Assembly (NCBI GenBank): GCA_022730285.1
Contig: DZCQ01000011.1
Coordinates: 5,284-69,283 of the forward strand
DNA: 64,000 nt
DNA from: Flavobacterium psychrophilum
GTDB lineage: Bacteria > Bacteroidota > Bacteroidia > Flavobacteriales > Flavobacteriaceae
Direction of reading: 5' to 3'
Shown here: positions 26,069-35,299 of the stretch, one piece after another
Numbering within the stretch: the stretch's first letter is position 1
How the letters are laid out: every line of letters begins with the position of its first letter
Position numbers and translations under genes: made by a program
The notes under the pieces: model-generated
Databases searched by the model: none
Told to the model about the DNA's origin: nothing
Seen by the model: the letters and a program-made list of their open reading frames with translations, nothing else

Positions 26069-26893
26069 TTATTTTAAACTTCCTTTGTAGTGTCTGTAGC
26101 TGTTAACAATTGTAGATGCAGCTTCGTCAATAGAGTAAGTTAATGTATCAATTTTAGAAGTAAATAAGTTATAAACTACAATTGCTAATGCAGAAGTAGA
26201 AATTCCTGTAGCAGTATTAATAAGTGCTTCTGAGATACCGTTTGCAAGCAAAGCTTGGTCTGGAGTTCCAGCTGACGCTAATGCACCAAACGCTTTAATC
26301 ATACCAGTTACTGTCCCTAAAAGACCAGCAAGTGTCCCTAAAGATACTAAAGTAGAAATAATTGTTAGATTCTTTTCTAACATTGGCATTTCAAGAGAAG
26401 TAGCTTCTTCAATTTCTTTATGAATTGTTTCTGTTGCATGTTCGCTATCAAAACCTTCTGCTTTTACAGCTTGGTATTTTAACAATCCTGATTTAATAGC
26501 ATTAGCTACTGAACCTTTTTGTTTATCACAAGTTTCAATTGCAGCATTAATATCACCACCGTTTACGTTTGCTTGTACTTTTTTCATAAAAACATCTAAG
26601 TTACCAGTTCCTGCCGCTTTAGATATTACCATATATCTTTCTAAACCAAAAACAACAACCATTAATAGTAGTCCCATCAAAACTGGTACAATTACACCTC
26701 CTTTATAAACCATTCCTAGATAATTTCCTGCTAGTGGATGCCCTGTATTAACTCCTCCTTCAAAGTTAGAACCTGCACCCATTATAAAGTTCCAGATAAG
26801 GTATCCTACAAAGATACATGCCACAATAACAATTCCAGAGAACATATCTCCTCCTTTTGAACTACTTTCTTTTTTTGCTTTAACGTTTGCCAT
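26069..26893 (-). CDS. exbB: MotA/TolQ/ExbB proton-channel protein
   Basis: A 274-residue ExbB-like protein with an N-terminal helix near residue 20, a second helix (VPVLMGLLLMVVVFGLERYM), a cytosolic loop, and a final pair of helices with LGTLAGLLGTVTGMIKAFGAL, the ExbB/TolQ signature. It is the first gene of the seven-gene minus-strand operon ending at 21136. A -7-like element lies at 26956-26963. Confidence 0.94.
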   Translation of the reverse strand: MANVKAKKESSSKGGDMFSGIVIVACIFVGYLIWNFIMGAGSNFEGGVNTGHPLAGNYLGMVYKGGVIVPVLMGLLLMVVVFGLERYMVISKAAGTGNLDVFMKKVQANVNGGDINAAIETCDKQKGSVANAIKSGLLKYQAVKAEGFDSEHATETIHKEIEEATSLEMPMLEKNLTIISTLVSLGTLAGLLGTVTGMIKAFGALASAGTPDQALLANGISEALINTATGISTSALAIVVYNLFTSKIDTLTYSIDEAASTIVNSYRHYKGSLK

Positions 26894-27286
26894 TTTTTTT
26901 AAAATTTAGTTTTTAATTGATTATAATTTCCGAAATTATTATAAGTTAATGAGAGCAAATTTAATTTTTTCCTTGTAATAAAAAAACTTTTTTTTAAATA
27001 TATGCATAAAAAAATCTAAAATTTAATTTTTCGTAAGTATTTTTAAAGATAATTTTATAAAATATACAGCAAAATTGATTGATAATTAGCTATTTAATCA
27101 GACTATTTGCTTTTTTATATCGTAATGCTAATTTTATGCCAATTTTTATGCATTTTGTTGATTTTTAGTTTTTTTCAGACATTTTCTAAAGAAAAAGAAT
27201 AATGAAGCTATGATAAAAACATAAAAAGAGGATTGTATTCCTATAATTTTAGTTATATTGCATTTTAATTTTTGAATAATTTAAAA
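26894..27286. promoter_or_regulatory. AT-rich divergent intergenic region between exbB and the HerA-like gene
   Basis: 393 bases without a gene. For exbB (minus strand) TAAATTTG at 26956-26963 fits the TAnnTTTG -7 consensus and leaves a leader of about 60 bases. No convincing promoter was seen for the rightward gene, only A/T runs. No riboswitch, tRNA or terminator structure was recognised. Confidence 0.45.
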
Positions 27287-28795
27287 ATGACACAGCAAGA
27301 AAATTTTGTAACAGCAATTACAAATGGTTACACCTATAAAGGAGACTCTATAACACTTGGTGGTGCAATGCTAAATGGAAAAACATTTACCACAACCATA
27401 AAAATTCCCTTAAAAACACTTAACAGACATGGTTTAATAGCTGGAGCTACTGGAACTGGAAAAACAAAAACTATTCAGGTTCTTTCCGAACAATTATCTC
27501 AAAAAGGAATTCCGCTATTAATGATGGATATTAAAGGGGATTTTAGCGGTATTGCAAAACCCGGCGAAGAAAAACCATTTATTACCGATAGACATGCTAA
27601 AATTGGTTTGGCTTATTCTCCTAAATCGTTTCCTGTAGAAATGCTAACCCTATCGGAACAAGATGGTGTAAGATTAAGAGCTACCGTTACAGAATTTGGT
27701 CCAGTATTATTTTCTAGAATTTTAGACCTAAACGATACACAGGCTGGTGTTATTGCAGTAGTTTTTAAGTACTGTGATGATAAAAAAATGCCTCTTTTAG
27801 ATTTAAAAGACATCAAAAAGGTAATGAATTATATTACCAATGAAGGGAAAGACGAAATTTCAGAAGAGTATGGAAAAATCTCTACCGCTACAACTGGAAC
27901 TATTTTAAGAAAAATTATTGAACTAGAACAGCAAGGAGGCACTACTTTTTTTGGCGAAAAATCTTTTGAAATTGAAGATTTAATGAGAATTGACGAAAAT
28001 GGCCAAGGATATGTAAACATTATTAGACTTACCGATATTCAGGACAAACCAAAATTGTTTTCTACCTTTATGCTTAATCTTTTGGCAGAAATATACAATA
28101 CAATGCCCGAAAAAGGTGATGTAGAGCAACCCGAATTGGTTATTTTTATAGATGAAGCACACCTTATATTTAACGAAGCTAGTAAAACACTTTTAAACCA
28201 AATTGAAACTATTGTAAAATTAATTCGTTCTAAAGGAATTGGAATATATTTTATCACGCAAAACCCAATGGATATTCCAAAAGGAGTTTTAGCACAATTA
28301 GGACTTAAAATTCAGCATGCTTTAAGAGCTTTCACTGCAAATGACAGACAGGAAATTAAACAAACTGCCGACAACTATCCTAGTTCGGAGTTTTATGACA
28401 CTGAAAATCTGTTAACTTCCTTAGGAATTGGAGAAGCTCTGGTTACAGTTCTAAACGAAAAAGGAATTCCAACGCCACTTGCGGCTACCATGATGCGTGC
28501 TCCCGAAAGTAGAATGGATATTTTAACCGAGGAGGAAATTACCACTATTAACAAACAATCAAAATTAGTCGAAAAGTATTCAGAAACTATTGACAGAGAG
28601 AGTGCCTACGAAATTCTTAATAAAAAAATTGAAGAAATTAACACCGAAACAGAAGAAACAGAGGAAGTAACCAAAGAGTCTAAAGAACCAAGTACTACCG
28701 AAGTTATTGGAAAATCTGTCCTAAAAGTAGTAACAAGTGCTAGCTTTATTCGTGGCGCATTTAGTGTTTTAATGCGTGTGTTAAGAAAAAAATAA
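27287..28795 (+). CDS. HerA-like / DUF853 P-loop ATPase
   Basis: A 502-residue FtsK/HerA-superfamily ATPase of the DUF853 type: Walker A GATGTGKTKT, Walker B VIFIDEAHLIF, and the GIGIYFITQNPMDIP sensor stretch. The acidic C-terminal tail is rich in Glu and Thr. Such proteins are presumed DNA-translocating or helicase-like ATPases, with no NurA nuclease gene next to this one. I chose the ATG at 27287; a TTG five codons earlier is less likely. It converges on the cyclase gene with a three-base gap and no hairpin between. Confidence 0.88.
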   Translation: MTQQENFVTAITNGYTYKGDSITLGGAMLNGKTFTTTIKIPLKTLNRHGLIAGATGTGKTKTIQVLSEQLSQKGIPLLMMDIKGDFSGIAKPGEEKPFITDRHAKIGLAYSPKSFPVEMLTLSEQDGVRLRATVTEFGPVLFSRILDLNDTQAGVIAVVFKYCDDKKMPLLDLKDIKKVMNYITNEGKDEISEEYGKISTATTGTILRKIIELEQQGGTTFFGEKSFEIEDLMRIDENGQGYVNIIRLTDIQDKPKLFSTFMLNLLAEIYNTMPEKGDVEQPELVIFIDEAHLIFNEASKTLLNQIETIVKLIRSKGIGIYFITQNPMDIPKGVLAQLGLKIQHALRAFTANDRQEIKQTADNYPSSEFYDTENLLTSLGIGEALVTVLNEKGIPTPLAATMMRAPESRMDILTEEEITTINKQSKLVEKYSETIDRESAYEILNKKIEEINTETEETEEVTKESKEPSTTEVIGKSVLKVVTSASFIRGAFSVLMRVLRKK

Positions 28796-28798
28796 CTT

Positions 28799-29572
28799 TT
28801 ATGCTTTTAAAATTTGATATAAAACAGGCTTACTAGGACTTGCATCGTTTTCAAAAGAAGCTATTTGTATGTTTAACAAAAAAGTTCCGTCTAAAATATA
28901 ATTTGGCACAAAAATCATTTCTGTAATTGTGCAATGTAGTCTGGCATCAGGATTTAAAGCGTGTATATTGGTAACATTCCAAAAAGCCTTGTGAGATACT
29001 AATTTTCCCTCGTCTTTTTCTTTATCTACACTTGGCAAATCAATTAATAAATGTTCTATTCCTATTTCTTTAAGATAGTTTGCAGCATTTTGATCTAAAT
29101 ATGGAGGATTTGTATTGGAATAATTTTTGTTTTTTTTCTCCATATTATTTGGTAATGTTCTAATAATTATTGCTTTTGGACGTTTTTCGAGTAATAATTC
29201 TTGCAGTTGTTGTTTTTTTATAATTAAATCGTTCCCTTCCAATATTGGTTGTACAGAAATAAGTTCTGCGATAAAAAAAAAGTGTTTTAAGCATTGATTA
29301 ATGCTATAAAAATTGACAGTTATATGACCCAGACATTCTGTGTGTGTTCCATGTGCATGTGGATTGAAGAAGATATTATTAAAGTTGGTAGAAGATTTTC
29401 CTTCAGATACTTTCCCCACCCAATTTCCCATTTTTACAGGGGCAATTACAGGTGCTTCTTGATACCACGCAATAGGATTTTTGGATGAATTTGTTAAAGG
29501 AATGGAGATGTCTAATGGCTCAGCCAAATTAACTGTATATGATTTAGAATCGTGTAAAATAGTTGCAAACAT
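28799..29572 (-). CDS. Cyclase-family (kynurenine formamidase-like) hydrolase
   Basis: A 257-residue metal-dependent hydrolase of the cyclase family (Pfam Cyclase; includes kynurenine formamidase). It has the metal-binding motif HAHGTHTECLGH (residues around 73-84), in which the canonical HxGTHxD has Glu for the Asp. Downstream are IIIRTLP and HLLIDLPSVDKEKDEGKL. No tryptophan-degradation gene is adjacent, so the substrate is open. It is 10 bases upstream-neighboured by hemW in the same direction. Confidence 0.82.
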   Translation of the reverse strand: MFATILHDSKSYTVNLAEPLDISIPLTNSSKNPIAWYQEAPVIAPVKMGNWVGKVSEGKSSTNFNNIFFNPHAHGTHTECLGHITVNFYSINQCLKHFFFIAELISVQPILEGNDLIIKKQQLQELLLEKRPKAIIIRTLPNNMEKKNKNYSNTNPPYLDQNAANYLKEIGIEHLLIDLPSVDKEKDEGKLVSHKAFWNVTNIHALNPDARLHCTITEMIFVPNYILDGTFLLNIQIASFENDASPSKPVLYQILKA

Positions 29573-29582
29573 GACTAAATAT

Positions 29583-30719
29583 TTATTTATTCAAATTTAC
29601 ATAAAATAAATCGCTTGCAATTCCATCGCTCAAAAACTTTCCGTTTTTTGTAACTGTAATCGTATCGTTTATTTGTTGTAATGTACCATTTTTTAGATAT
29701 TTTTCGGCATTTTTAAAAAAATAATTCTTAAAAATTAACCCAAAATTGCTTTCTATTTTAGCAACCGAAATTCCCCAAATGGTTCGTAAGCCGGTCATTA
29801 CATATTCATTATACATATCGGTTAAAGACAGAATTTCTGTTTCCATTTCTAAATTATTAGAAAGAACACCTTTTATATATTTAGAATTATTACTAACGTT
29901 CCAACTTCTCGATTTTCCGTCATAACTGTGTGCCGATGGACCAATTCCAATATATTTTTTTCCTTGCCAATAACTAGAATTATTTTTGGAAAAGTAATTT
30001 TTTTTGCCAAAATTAGAAAACTCGTATTGAATATAATCATTCACTTCTAGAATATCTAGTAAAAGCAGAAAATGCTCTCGAGCTGCACCATCATCTAATG
30101 CGGAAAATGTACCTTGCTCTATAAATTTATGCAAAGCAGTTTTAGGTTCTACTGTTAATGCATAACTTGAAATATGGGGAATGTTAAAATCAAGCAGAAT
30201 TTGAATATTTTGTTGCCATTTTTGATTACTCATATTTGGGATTCCATAGATTAAATCGACAGAAATATTTTTAAAATACTTTACTGCAATTTCCAAACAT
30301 TTTGTAGCTTCCAGTGCAGAATGAGCTCTATTCATACTTATCAAATCTTCCTGGAAAAAAGATTGAACCCCAATGGAGAGTCTATTTATAGGAGAATTTG
30401 CTAATTCTATAATTTTTTCTTCCGACAAATCATCTGGATTGGCTTCGAGAGTAATTTCGGGATTTTCTACAACACTATAATACTTGTACACTTCTTGAAT
30501 AAGCATATTTATTTCATCTGAATCCAAAATACTTGGCGTTCCACCACCAAAATAGATGGTTTCTACAACTTGATTATTAAATTCATTTTTTCGAATTGCA
30601 AGTTCTTTTGCTAATGCAAGAAGTAGGTCACTTTTATTTTTTAGGGAAGTAGAAAAATGAAAGTCACAGTAATAACATGCTTGTTTGCAAAAAGGAATAT
30701 GAATGTAAATTCCTGCCAT
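29583..30719 (-). CDS. hemW: Radical SAM heme chaperone HemW
   Basis: A 378-residue radical-SAM protein of the HemN/HemW family. The cluster motif CKQACYYCDF (CxxxCxxC) follows AGIYIHIPF, then comes YFGGGTPS and RLSIGVQSF. The Cys three residues after the cluster found in true HemN (CxxxCxxCxC) is replaced by Phe here, favouring HemW over coproporphyrinogen dehydrogenase. I chose MAGIYIHIPF at 30717-30719, two bases past the ruvC stop, over an in-frame start that would overlap ruvC. Confidence 0.9.
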   Translation of the reverse strand: MAGIYIHIPFCKQACYYCDFHFSTSLKNKSDLLLALAKELAIRKNEFNNQVVETIYFGGGTPSILDSDEINMLIQEVYKYYSVVENPEITLEANPDDLSEEKIIELANSPINRLSIGVQSFFQEDLISMNRAHSALEATKCLEIAVKYFKNISVDLIYGIPNMSNQKWQQNIQILLDFNIPHISSYALTVEPKTALHKFIEQGTFSALDDGAAREHFLLLLDILEVNDYIQYEFSNFGKKNYFSKNNSSYWQGKKYIGIGPSAHSYDGKSRSWNVSNNSKYIKGVLSNNLEMETEILSLTDMYNEYVMTGLRTIWGISVAKIESNFGLIFKNYFFKNAEKYLKNGTLQQINDTITVTKNGKFLSDGIASDLFYVNLNK

Positions 30720-30720
30720 T

Positions 30721-31275
30721 TTATTTAACAACTCGGTTAGTATTTTGTTTTACAAATGCATCCCAGCCTGAAAATTTTTGATTTAGTTCTGATTTTCCTG
30801 AATTAAAAAAATGACAAACTGCTGCAGCCAAACCATCGGTAGAATCTAAGTTTTTCGGCAATTCTTTTAATCCTAATAATTGCTGTAACATCTTAGCAAC
30901 TTGCTCTTTACTAGCATTTCCATTTCCCGTAATAGCCATTTTTATTTTTTTCGGTTCATACTCCGTAATTGGAATTTGTCTAGACAAACCTGCTGCCATT
31001 GCAACTCCTTGTGCACGTCCTAATTTTAACATAGATTGCACATTTTTGCCAAAAAAAGGAGCCTCGATAGCAATTTCGTCTGGATGGTATGTTTCAATTA
31101 ACTCAATGGTGCGTTCAAAAATAATTCGCAATTTTTGATAATGATCGTGGTATTTATTCAGAATTAGTTCGTTTAATTGAATAAATTCCATTTTTTTGTT
31201 CACTACTTTTATAAGTCCAAATCCCATAATGGTGGTTCCGGGGTCAATTCCTAATATAATCCTTTCGTTTATCAA
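30721..31275 (-). CDS. ruvC: Holliday junction resolvase RuvC
   Basis: A 184-residue RuvC. It has the first catalytic Asp in ILGIDPGTTIMGFG, Glu in EIAIEAPFFGKNVQSMLKLG, and the C-terminal acidic pair in LDSTDGLAAAVCHF. It cuts Holliday junctions brought by RuvAB. It is the first gene of a hemW-containing operon and diverges from the flippase-like gene by 32 bases. Confidence 0.95.
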   Translation of the reverse strand: MINERIILGIDPGTTIMGFGLIKVVNKKMEFIQLNELILNKYHDHYQKLRIIFERTIELIETYHPDEIAIEAPFFGKNVQSMLKLGRAQGVAMAAGLSRQIPITEYEPKKIKMAITGNGNASKEQVAKMLQQLLGLKELPKNLDSTDGLAAAVCHFFNSGKSELNQKFSGWDAFVKQNTNRVVK

Positions 31276-31307
31276 TTTTTTAGTATAAAGTTTGTTACTT
31301 TGTGCCG

Positions 31308-32231
31308 ATGATTACAATTTCGTACAAAGCTAAACAATTAGGTGTTTTTATAATCAAACTTTTGATTGTAATTGCTGCCTTTTTTTTTATTTACCAACAA
31401 CTTTCCAAAAACAATGGGATAAATTGGGAGGTTTTTCAAATTCTTTTGAGAAAAAATGACTCGATTACTGGAATAATTTTTATATTATTTTTAAGTGTAT
31501 TAAATAGATTTTTAGAAATTTTAAAATGGCAGAATTTAGTTTCCACAATTCATAAAATCAGCTTATTGGAAGCTACAAAGCAAGTACTTGCATCGCTTAC
31601 CGCCGGTATTTTTACGCCAAATGGATTAGGAGAATATGCGGGAAAAGCTTTATATTACACAAAAAAAGAAACAAAAAGCATATTGTTTTTAAATATTATT
31701 TGCAACGGAATTCAATTGCTTCTTACCGTGTTTTTTGGAGTAATTGGGTTGTTTCTTATTGGATTTACTTATTGGGCATTAATTATAATAGCCATCATAA
31801 TATTGGTTTACATACTTTTAAAATTAGTCAAAAAAATAAAGATAAAAGGATATTCTTTTCAAAATTTTACACACAAACTACAAGAAGTTCCTGAAAACAT
31901 TCACCGAAAGAACGCATTATTAGGAGTTGCACGGTATCTAGTATTTTCACATCAATATTATTTTTTGCTCATCGCATTTGATGTCAATTTATCGTATCTA
32001 ACTTTAATGGCCACCATAACTACTGTCTATTTTTTAGCATCGGCATTACCCTCTTTTCAGTTTTTAGACTTTGCTGTTAAAGGCAGTATTGCAGTTTATT
32101 TTTTTACTTTACAAGATGTTAATGATTGGATTGTAGTATTTATAACTACTTTAATGTGGTTTTTAAATGTGGTAATACCTGTTTTTATTGGAAGTATTTA
32201 TGTAATGCAATACAAACCCAAATGGAAATAA
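31308..32231 (+). CDS. Flippase-like (LPG synthase TM-domain / UPF0104) membrane protein
   Basis: A 307-residue polytopic membrane protein with about eight hydrophobic segments. It has features of the lysylphosphatidylglycerol-synthase transmembrane (UPF0104) family: LNRFLEILKWQNLV, then LASLTAGIFTPNGLGEYAGKAL. Such domains are thought to move lipids or lipid-linked sugars across the membrane. It overlaps the next gene, a glycosyltransferase, by 10 bases, so the two are coupled and may act on one lipid-linked product. The ATG at 31308 is preferred to the GTG two codons earlier. Confidence 0.83.
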   Translation: MITISYKAKQLGVFIIKLLIVIAAFFFIYQQLSKNNGINWEVFQILLRKNDSITGIIFILFLSVLNRFLEILKWQNLVSTIHKISLLEATKQVLASLTAGIFTPNGLGEYAGKALYYTKKETKSILFLNIICNGIQLLLTVFFGVIGLFLIGFTYWALIIIAIIILVYILLKLVKKIKIKGYSFQNFTHKLQEVPENIHRKNALLGVARYLVFSHQYYFLLIAFDVNLSYLTLMATITTVYFLASALPSFQFLDFAVKGSIAVYFFTLQDVNDWIVVFITTLMWFLNVVIPVFIGSIYVMQYKPKWK

Positions 32232-33331
32232 TTTTTACTTTTTATATTTTTATATTTACGGCTTACTACATAAATATTTTGTGGATACTTAATGGATTTT
32301 ATTCACTAAAAAAGTTTTCTTATACTAATGTAACACCACAAACTAGCTTTTCTATAATTATTCCGTATAGAAATGAGATAGAAAATTTACCAAAATTATT
32401 AGATTCGATAGAGCAGTTAGAATATCCAAACCTATTATTTGAGGTAATTTTGATTGATGATTTTTCGGATATTCCAACCGTATTTTCTAGCTATTCCTTT
32501 CAAATTACACATTTAAAAAATAGTAAAAAGGCAATTTCTCCAAAAAAAGAAGCGATAAATCTTGCTATAAAAAAGGCAAAAAACCAATGGATTGTTACTA
32601 CTGACGCCGATTGTATCGTTCCTAGATTATGGCTAAAAACTTTTGATTTACGCATTCAAGAAGGCAACATAAAAATGATTGCCGCACCAGTCAAATTTGA
32701 AGAAGATTCTATTTTTATTTCAAATTTTCAAATATTAGATTTTTTAAGCTTGCAAACAACCACAATAGGAACTTTTGGCAACAAACAAGCATTTATGTGT
32801 AATGGAGCTAATTTTTGTTATGAGAGAAATTTTTTTAAATCTTTAAATGGATTTCAAGGGAATGAAACTATGGCAAGTGGTGATGATGTTTTTTTGCTAC
32901 AAAAAGCCTTAGAAAAAGAACCAAATTCCGTGGCATATTTACAATCGGAAACCTGTATTGTAAGCACAAAGAGTGAGAGTTCGTGGCAAGCACTACTAAA
33001 TCAACGAATTAGATGGGCTAGTAAAGCAAGTAAGTATAAAACACTATATAGCAAGCAATTAGGAATTAGTGTTGTAAGTGCAAATTTATTGTTTGTTATA
33101 GGAATACTGCTCACAATAGTATATTTTTCAGTGTTCAAATATTTATTTGTACTGCTTTTATTAAAATTAATAATTGATTATATTTTTTTGATGGGAGGAA
33201 ACTCTTTTTATAAAATAAAATTAAACTACATTTTAGCAAGTAGCTTATTGTATCCGTTTTTTAGTAGTTTGGTAGTATTTTACTCTTTCTTTGGCAATTA
33301 TAAATGGAAAGGGCGTATGTTTAGGTATTAG
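32222..33331 (+). CDS. Family 2 glycosyltransferase
   Basis: A 369-residue membrane-bound GT-A glycosyltransferase. An N-terminal helix is followed by FSIIIPYRNEIENLPKLLDSI, the DxD-type site in IVTTDADCIVP, an acceptor-region GDDVFLLQKAL and QRIRWASKASKY (the Q/RxxRW motif of processive-type GT2 enzymes), then two or three C-terminal helices. The start at 32222 lies inside the end of the upstream gene; an earlier in-frame start would overlap by over 100 bases. A terminator follows. Confidence 0.88.
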   Translation: MEIIFTFYIFIFTAYYINILWILNGFYSLKKFSYTNVTPQTSFSIIIPYRNEIENLPKLLDSIEQLEYPNLLFEVILIDDFSDIPTVFSSYSFQITHLKNSKKAISPKKEAINLAIKKAKNQWIVTTDADCIVPRLWLKTFDLRIQEGNIKMIAAPVKFEEDSIFISNFQILDFLSLQTTTIGTFGNKQAFMCNGANFCYERNFFKSLNGFQGNETMASGDDVFLLQKALEKEPNSVAYLQSETCIVSTKSESSWQALLNQRIRWASKASKYKTLYSKQLGISVVSANLLFVIGILLTIVYFSVFKYLFVLLLLKLIIDYIFLMGGNSFYKIKLNYILASSLLYPFFSSLVVFYSFFGNYKWKGRMFRY

Positions 33332-33370
33332 TTTAATTATTTTAATCTTTAAAAAAGATTCACTGTAAAT

Positions 33371-33409
33371 AAAAAAACCACCAATCTTAGGTAGATAGGT
33401 GGTTTTTTA
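33371..33409. terminator. Bidirectional terminator between the glycosyltransferase and rng
   Basis: Stem AAAAAACCACC (33372-33382) with GGTGGTTTTTT (33398-33408) around a 15-base loop. It separates two convergent genes and has A and T runs on both sides. Confidence 0.88.
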
Positions 33410-33413
33410 TAAT

Positions 33414-34958
33414 TTAATCAATAATTTTATTCCCATGTTTATCAAAAAAATGATATTCAAGATACGTGTAAGCATCACGTGGAATAATTTTTATCCATTT
33501 TTTATGTTCAAAAAACCATTTTGAACGCAAAGACGGAAATCCTTTTGCAAGGTAAGCAGCTATAAAAGGATGCACATTTAGAACAATTTTTTTATGCAAC
33601 TTACTAATTCTTTCTAAATCGGAAGCAATGCGATCTAATATCAAAATGGGTGCTTCAATGTCTCCATTTTCATTATTCGGATTTTCTTCACGAGTTTCAA
33701 TATTTACCTCTGGTCGTACTCTTTGTCTAGTAATTTGTACTATTCCGAATTTACTTGGAGGCAATATTTTGTGTTTTGCTTTGTCGTCACTCATTTCATC
33801 TCTTAAAAATTCATATAGAATTTTTCGGTTTTCTGGATTAGACAAGTCAATAAAATCGACAACTATAATTCCTCCCATATCTCTTAAACGTAATTGTCTA
33901 GCAACTTCTGCGGCAGCAATCATATTTACTTCGAGAGCTGTATCTTCTTGATTAGCAGCTTTGTTAGAACGGTTTCCGCTATTCACATCTATTACATGCA
34001 TTGCTTCGGTGTGCTCTATAATCAGATAAGCTCCTTTGCTCATGGATACTGATTTTCCAAAAGAGGTTTTAATTTGTCTCTCGACATTGTATTTTTCAAA
34101 AATAGGAGTATCCTTAGATTGATACAACTTAACTATATTCTCTTTGCTTGGGGCAATTTGCCGAACATAGTCTTTAGTTTGATTAAATAATTCTGTCTCA
34201 TCAATTATAATTCCACTAAATGTATCGTTAAATACATCTCGTAATATAGAAGATGCTCTGTTAAGTTCTCCTAAAATTTTAGAGGGATGATGAGCAGTAG
34301 GGATTTTTTTGCACATTGATGTCCATTTGTCTATCAAATCTTGCAAGTCTTTGTCTATTTCTGCTACTTTTTTGTCTTCGGCTACGGTTCGAACAATAAT
34401 TCCGAAACCTTTTGGTTTTATGGATTGAACTAATCGTTTTAGTCTATCTTTTTCGGCTTTGGATTCTATTTTTTGAGAAATAGAAACTCTATCCGAAAAT
34501 GGGACTAGCACAATGTATCTTCCCGCCAATGAAAGTTCTGAACTTATTCTTGGACCTTTGGTAGATATTGGTTCTTTTACTACTTGAACTAAAATCGATT
34601 GATTTACAGATAGCACATTTGCAATAGAACCATCTTTATCAATTTCTTTTTCAAACTGAAAGTTTTTTAACGAGTAATCTTTTATTTTGCCTGTAGTTAC
34701 AAGCTTAATAAATTTTAACTGAGAAGTTAAATTAGGACCTAAATCATGATAATGTAAAAAGGCGTCTTTATCAGAACCTACATTTACAAAAGCGGCATTA
34801 AGTCCTGCTACTGGTTTTCGTATTTTAGCAATAAAAATATCTCCAACCTGAAAGTTACTCGATTCTTCTTCTTTATGAATTTCAATTAGTTTTCCATCTT
34901 TTAGCAAGGCAAAATCTACAGCATCAGAACTAGATCTAATAATCAATTCTTTATTCAT
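33414..34958 (-). CDS. rng: Ribonuclease G (RNase E/G family)
   Basis: A 514-residue endoribonuclease of the RNase E/G family, acting in rRNA maturation and mRNA turnover. An S1 domain lies near the N-terminus (GDIFIAKIRKPVAGLNAAFVNVG). The catalytic core has IDVNSGNRS, the Asp-bearing GGIIVVDFIDL and later DDKAKHKILPPSKFGIVQITRQR. The zinc-link Cys pair of RNase E is not seen, fitting the G type. The 34959-35181 region upstream holds a small hairpin (35068-35081) and is otherwise AT-rich. Confidence 0.95.
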   Translation of the reverse strand: MNKELIIRSSSDAVDFALLKDGKLIEIHKEEESSNFQVGDIFIAKIRKPVAGLNAAFVNVGSDKDAFLHYHDLGPNLTSQLKFIKLVTTGKIKDYSLKNFQFEKEIDKDGSIANVLSVNQSILVQVVKEPISTKGPRISSELSLAGRYIVLVPFSDRVSISQKIESKAEKDRLKRLVQSIKPKGFGIIVRTVAEDKKVAEIDKDLQDLIDKWTSMCKKIPTAHHPSKILGELNRASSILRDVFNDTFSGIIIDETELFNQTKDYVRQIAPSKENIVKLYQSKDTPIFEKYNVERQIKTSFGKSVSMSKGAYLIIEHTEAMHVIDVNSGNRSNKAANQEDTALEVNMIAAAEVARQLRLRDMGGIIVVDFIDLSNPENRKILYEFLRDEMSDDKAKHKILPPSKFGIVQITRQRVRPEVNIETREENPNNENGDIEAPILILDRIASDLERISKLHKKIVLNVHPFIAAYLAKGFPSLRSKWFFEHKKWIKIIPRDAYTYLEYHFFDKHGNKIID

Positions 34959-35157
34959 GTGTACATTTTAATCTGTATTTTAATTAAAATTGAGATAAAT
35001 TGATTGTTTTATTTTAGAATAAATACAATAATTTTAAAATTTTATTTTACAGATGGATTAAACATTACAGGTATTTACCTGGCGGAAACTAATAATTAAT
35101 TTTAGAAAAAAAATGTAACTATAAATTAATTTTTGTTTCCTTATTTCAAGGAACGAT

Positions 35158-35196
35158 TAAAAAAAGAAAAGTAGTTCTACACTACTTTTTCTTTTT
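35158..35196 (-). terminator. Intrinsic terminator overlapping the end of the bS22-like gene
   Basis: On the minus strand AAAGTAGT pairs with ACTACTTT around a short loop, followed by C and a T run. The hairpin includes the stop codon of the mini-protein gene. Confidence 0.75.
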
Positions 35197-35274
35197 GTGA
35201 CGGTTAGCTCTTGCTCTTTTTTTACGTTTGTGAGTAGCTACCTTATGTCTTTTTCTTTTTTTACCACTTGGCAT
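35182..35274 (-). CDS. bS22/AURKAIP1-COX24-like ribosomal mini-protein
   Basis: A 30-residue extremely basic protein starting MPSGKKRKRHKVATHKRKKR and ending in four Lys. This matches the tiny AURKAIP1/COX24-domain proteins (bacterial bS22, mitochondrial mS38) that thread into the small ribosomal subunit. It follows the HU gene in the same direction after 25 bases and its stop lies inside a terminator hairpin. Length and composition fit the family; a search with such a short sequence would be limited but should be clear. Confidence 0.88.
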   Translation of the reverse strand: MPSGKKRKRHKVATHKRKKRARANRHKKKK

Positions 35275-35299
35275 AATTGATTTTTTTTATGGTTAATAA

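Noticed and set aside
28796..28798. Missing terminator between the HerA-like gene and the cyclase gene
   Set aside because: The two stops are three bases apart and no hairpin fits; convergent overlap is common and not by itself notable.
29583..30719. Oxygen-independent coproporphyrinogen III oxidase (HemN)
   Set aside because: The fourth Cys of the HemN motif is absent (CDF instead of CxC), and the protein is shorter than HemN, so HemW is the better call.
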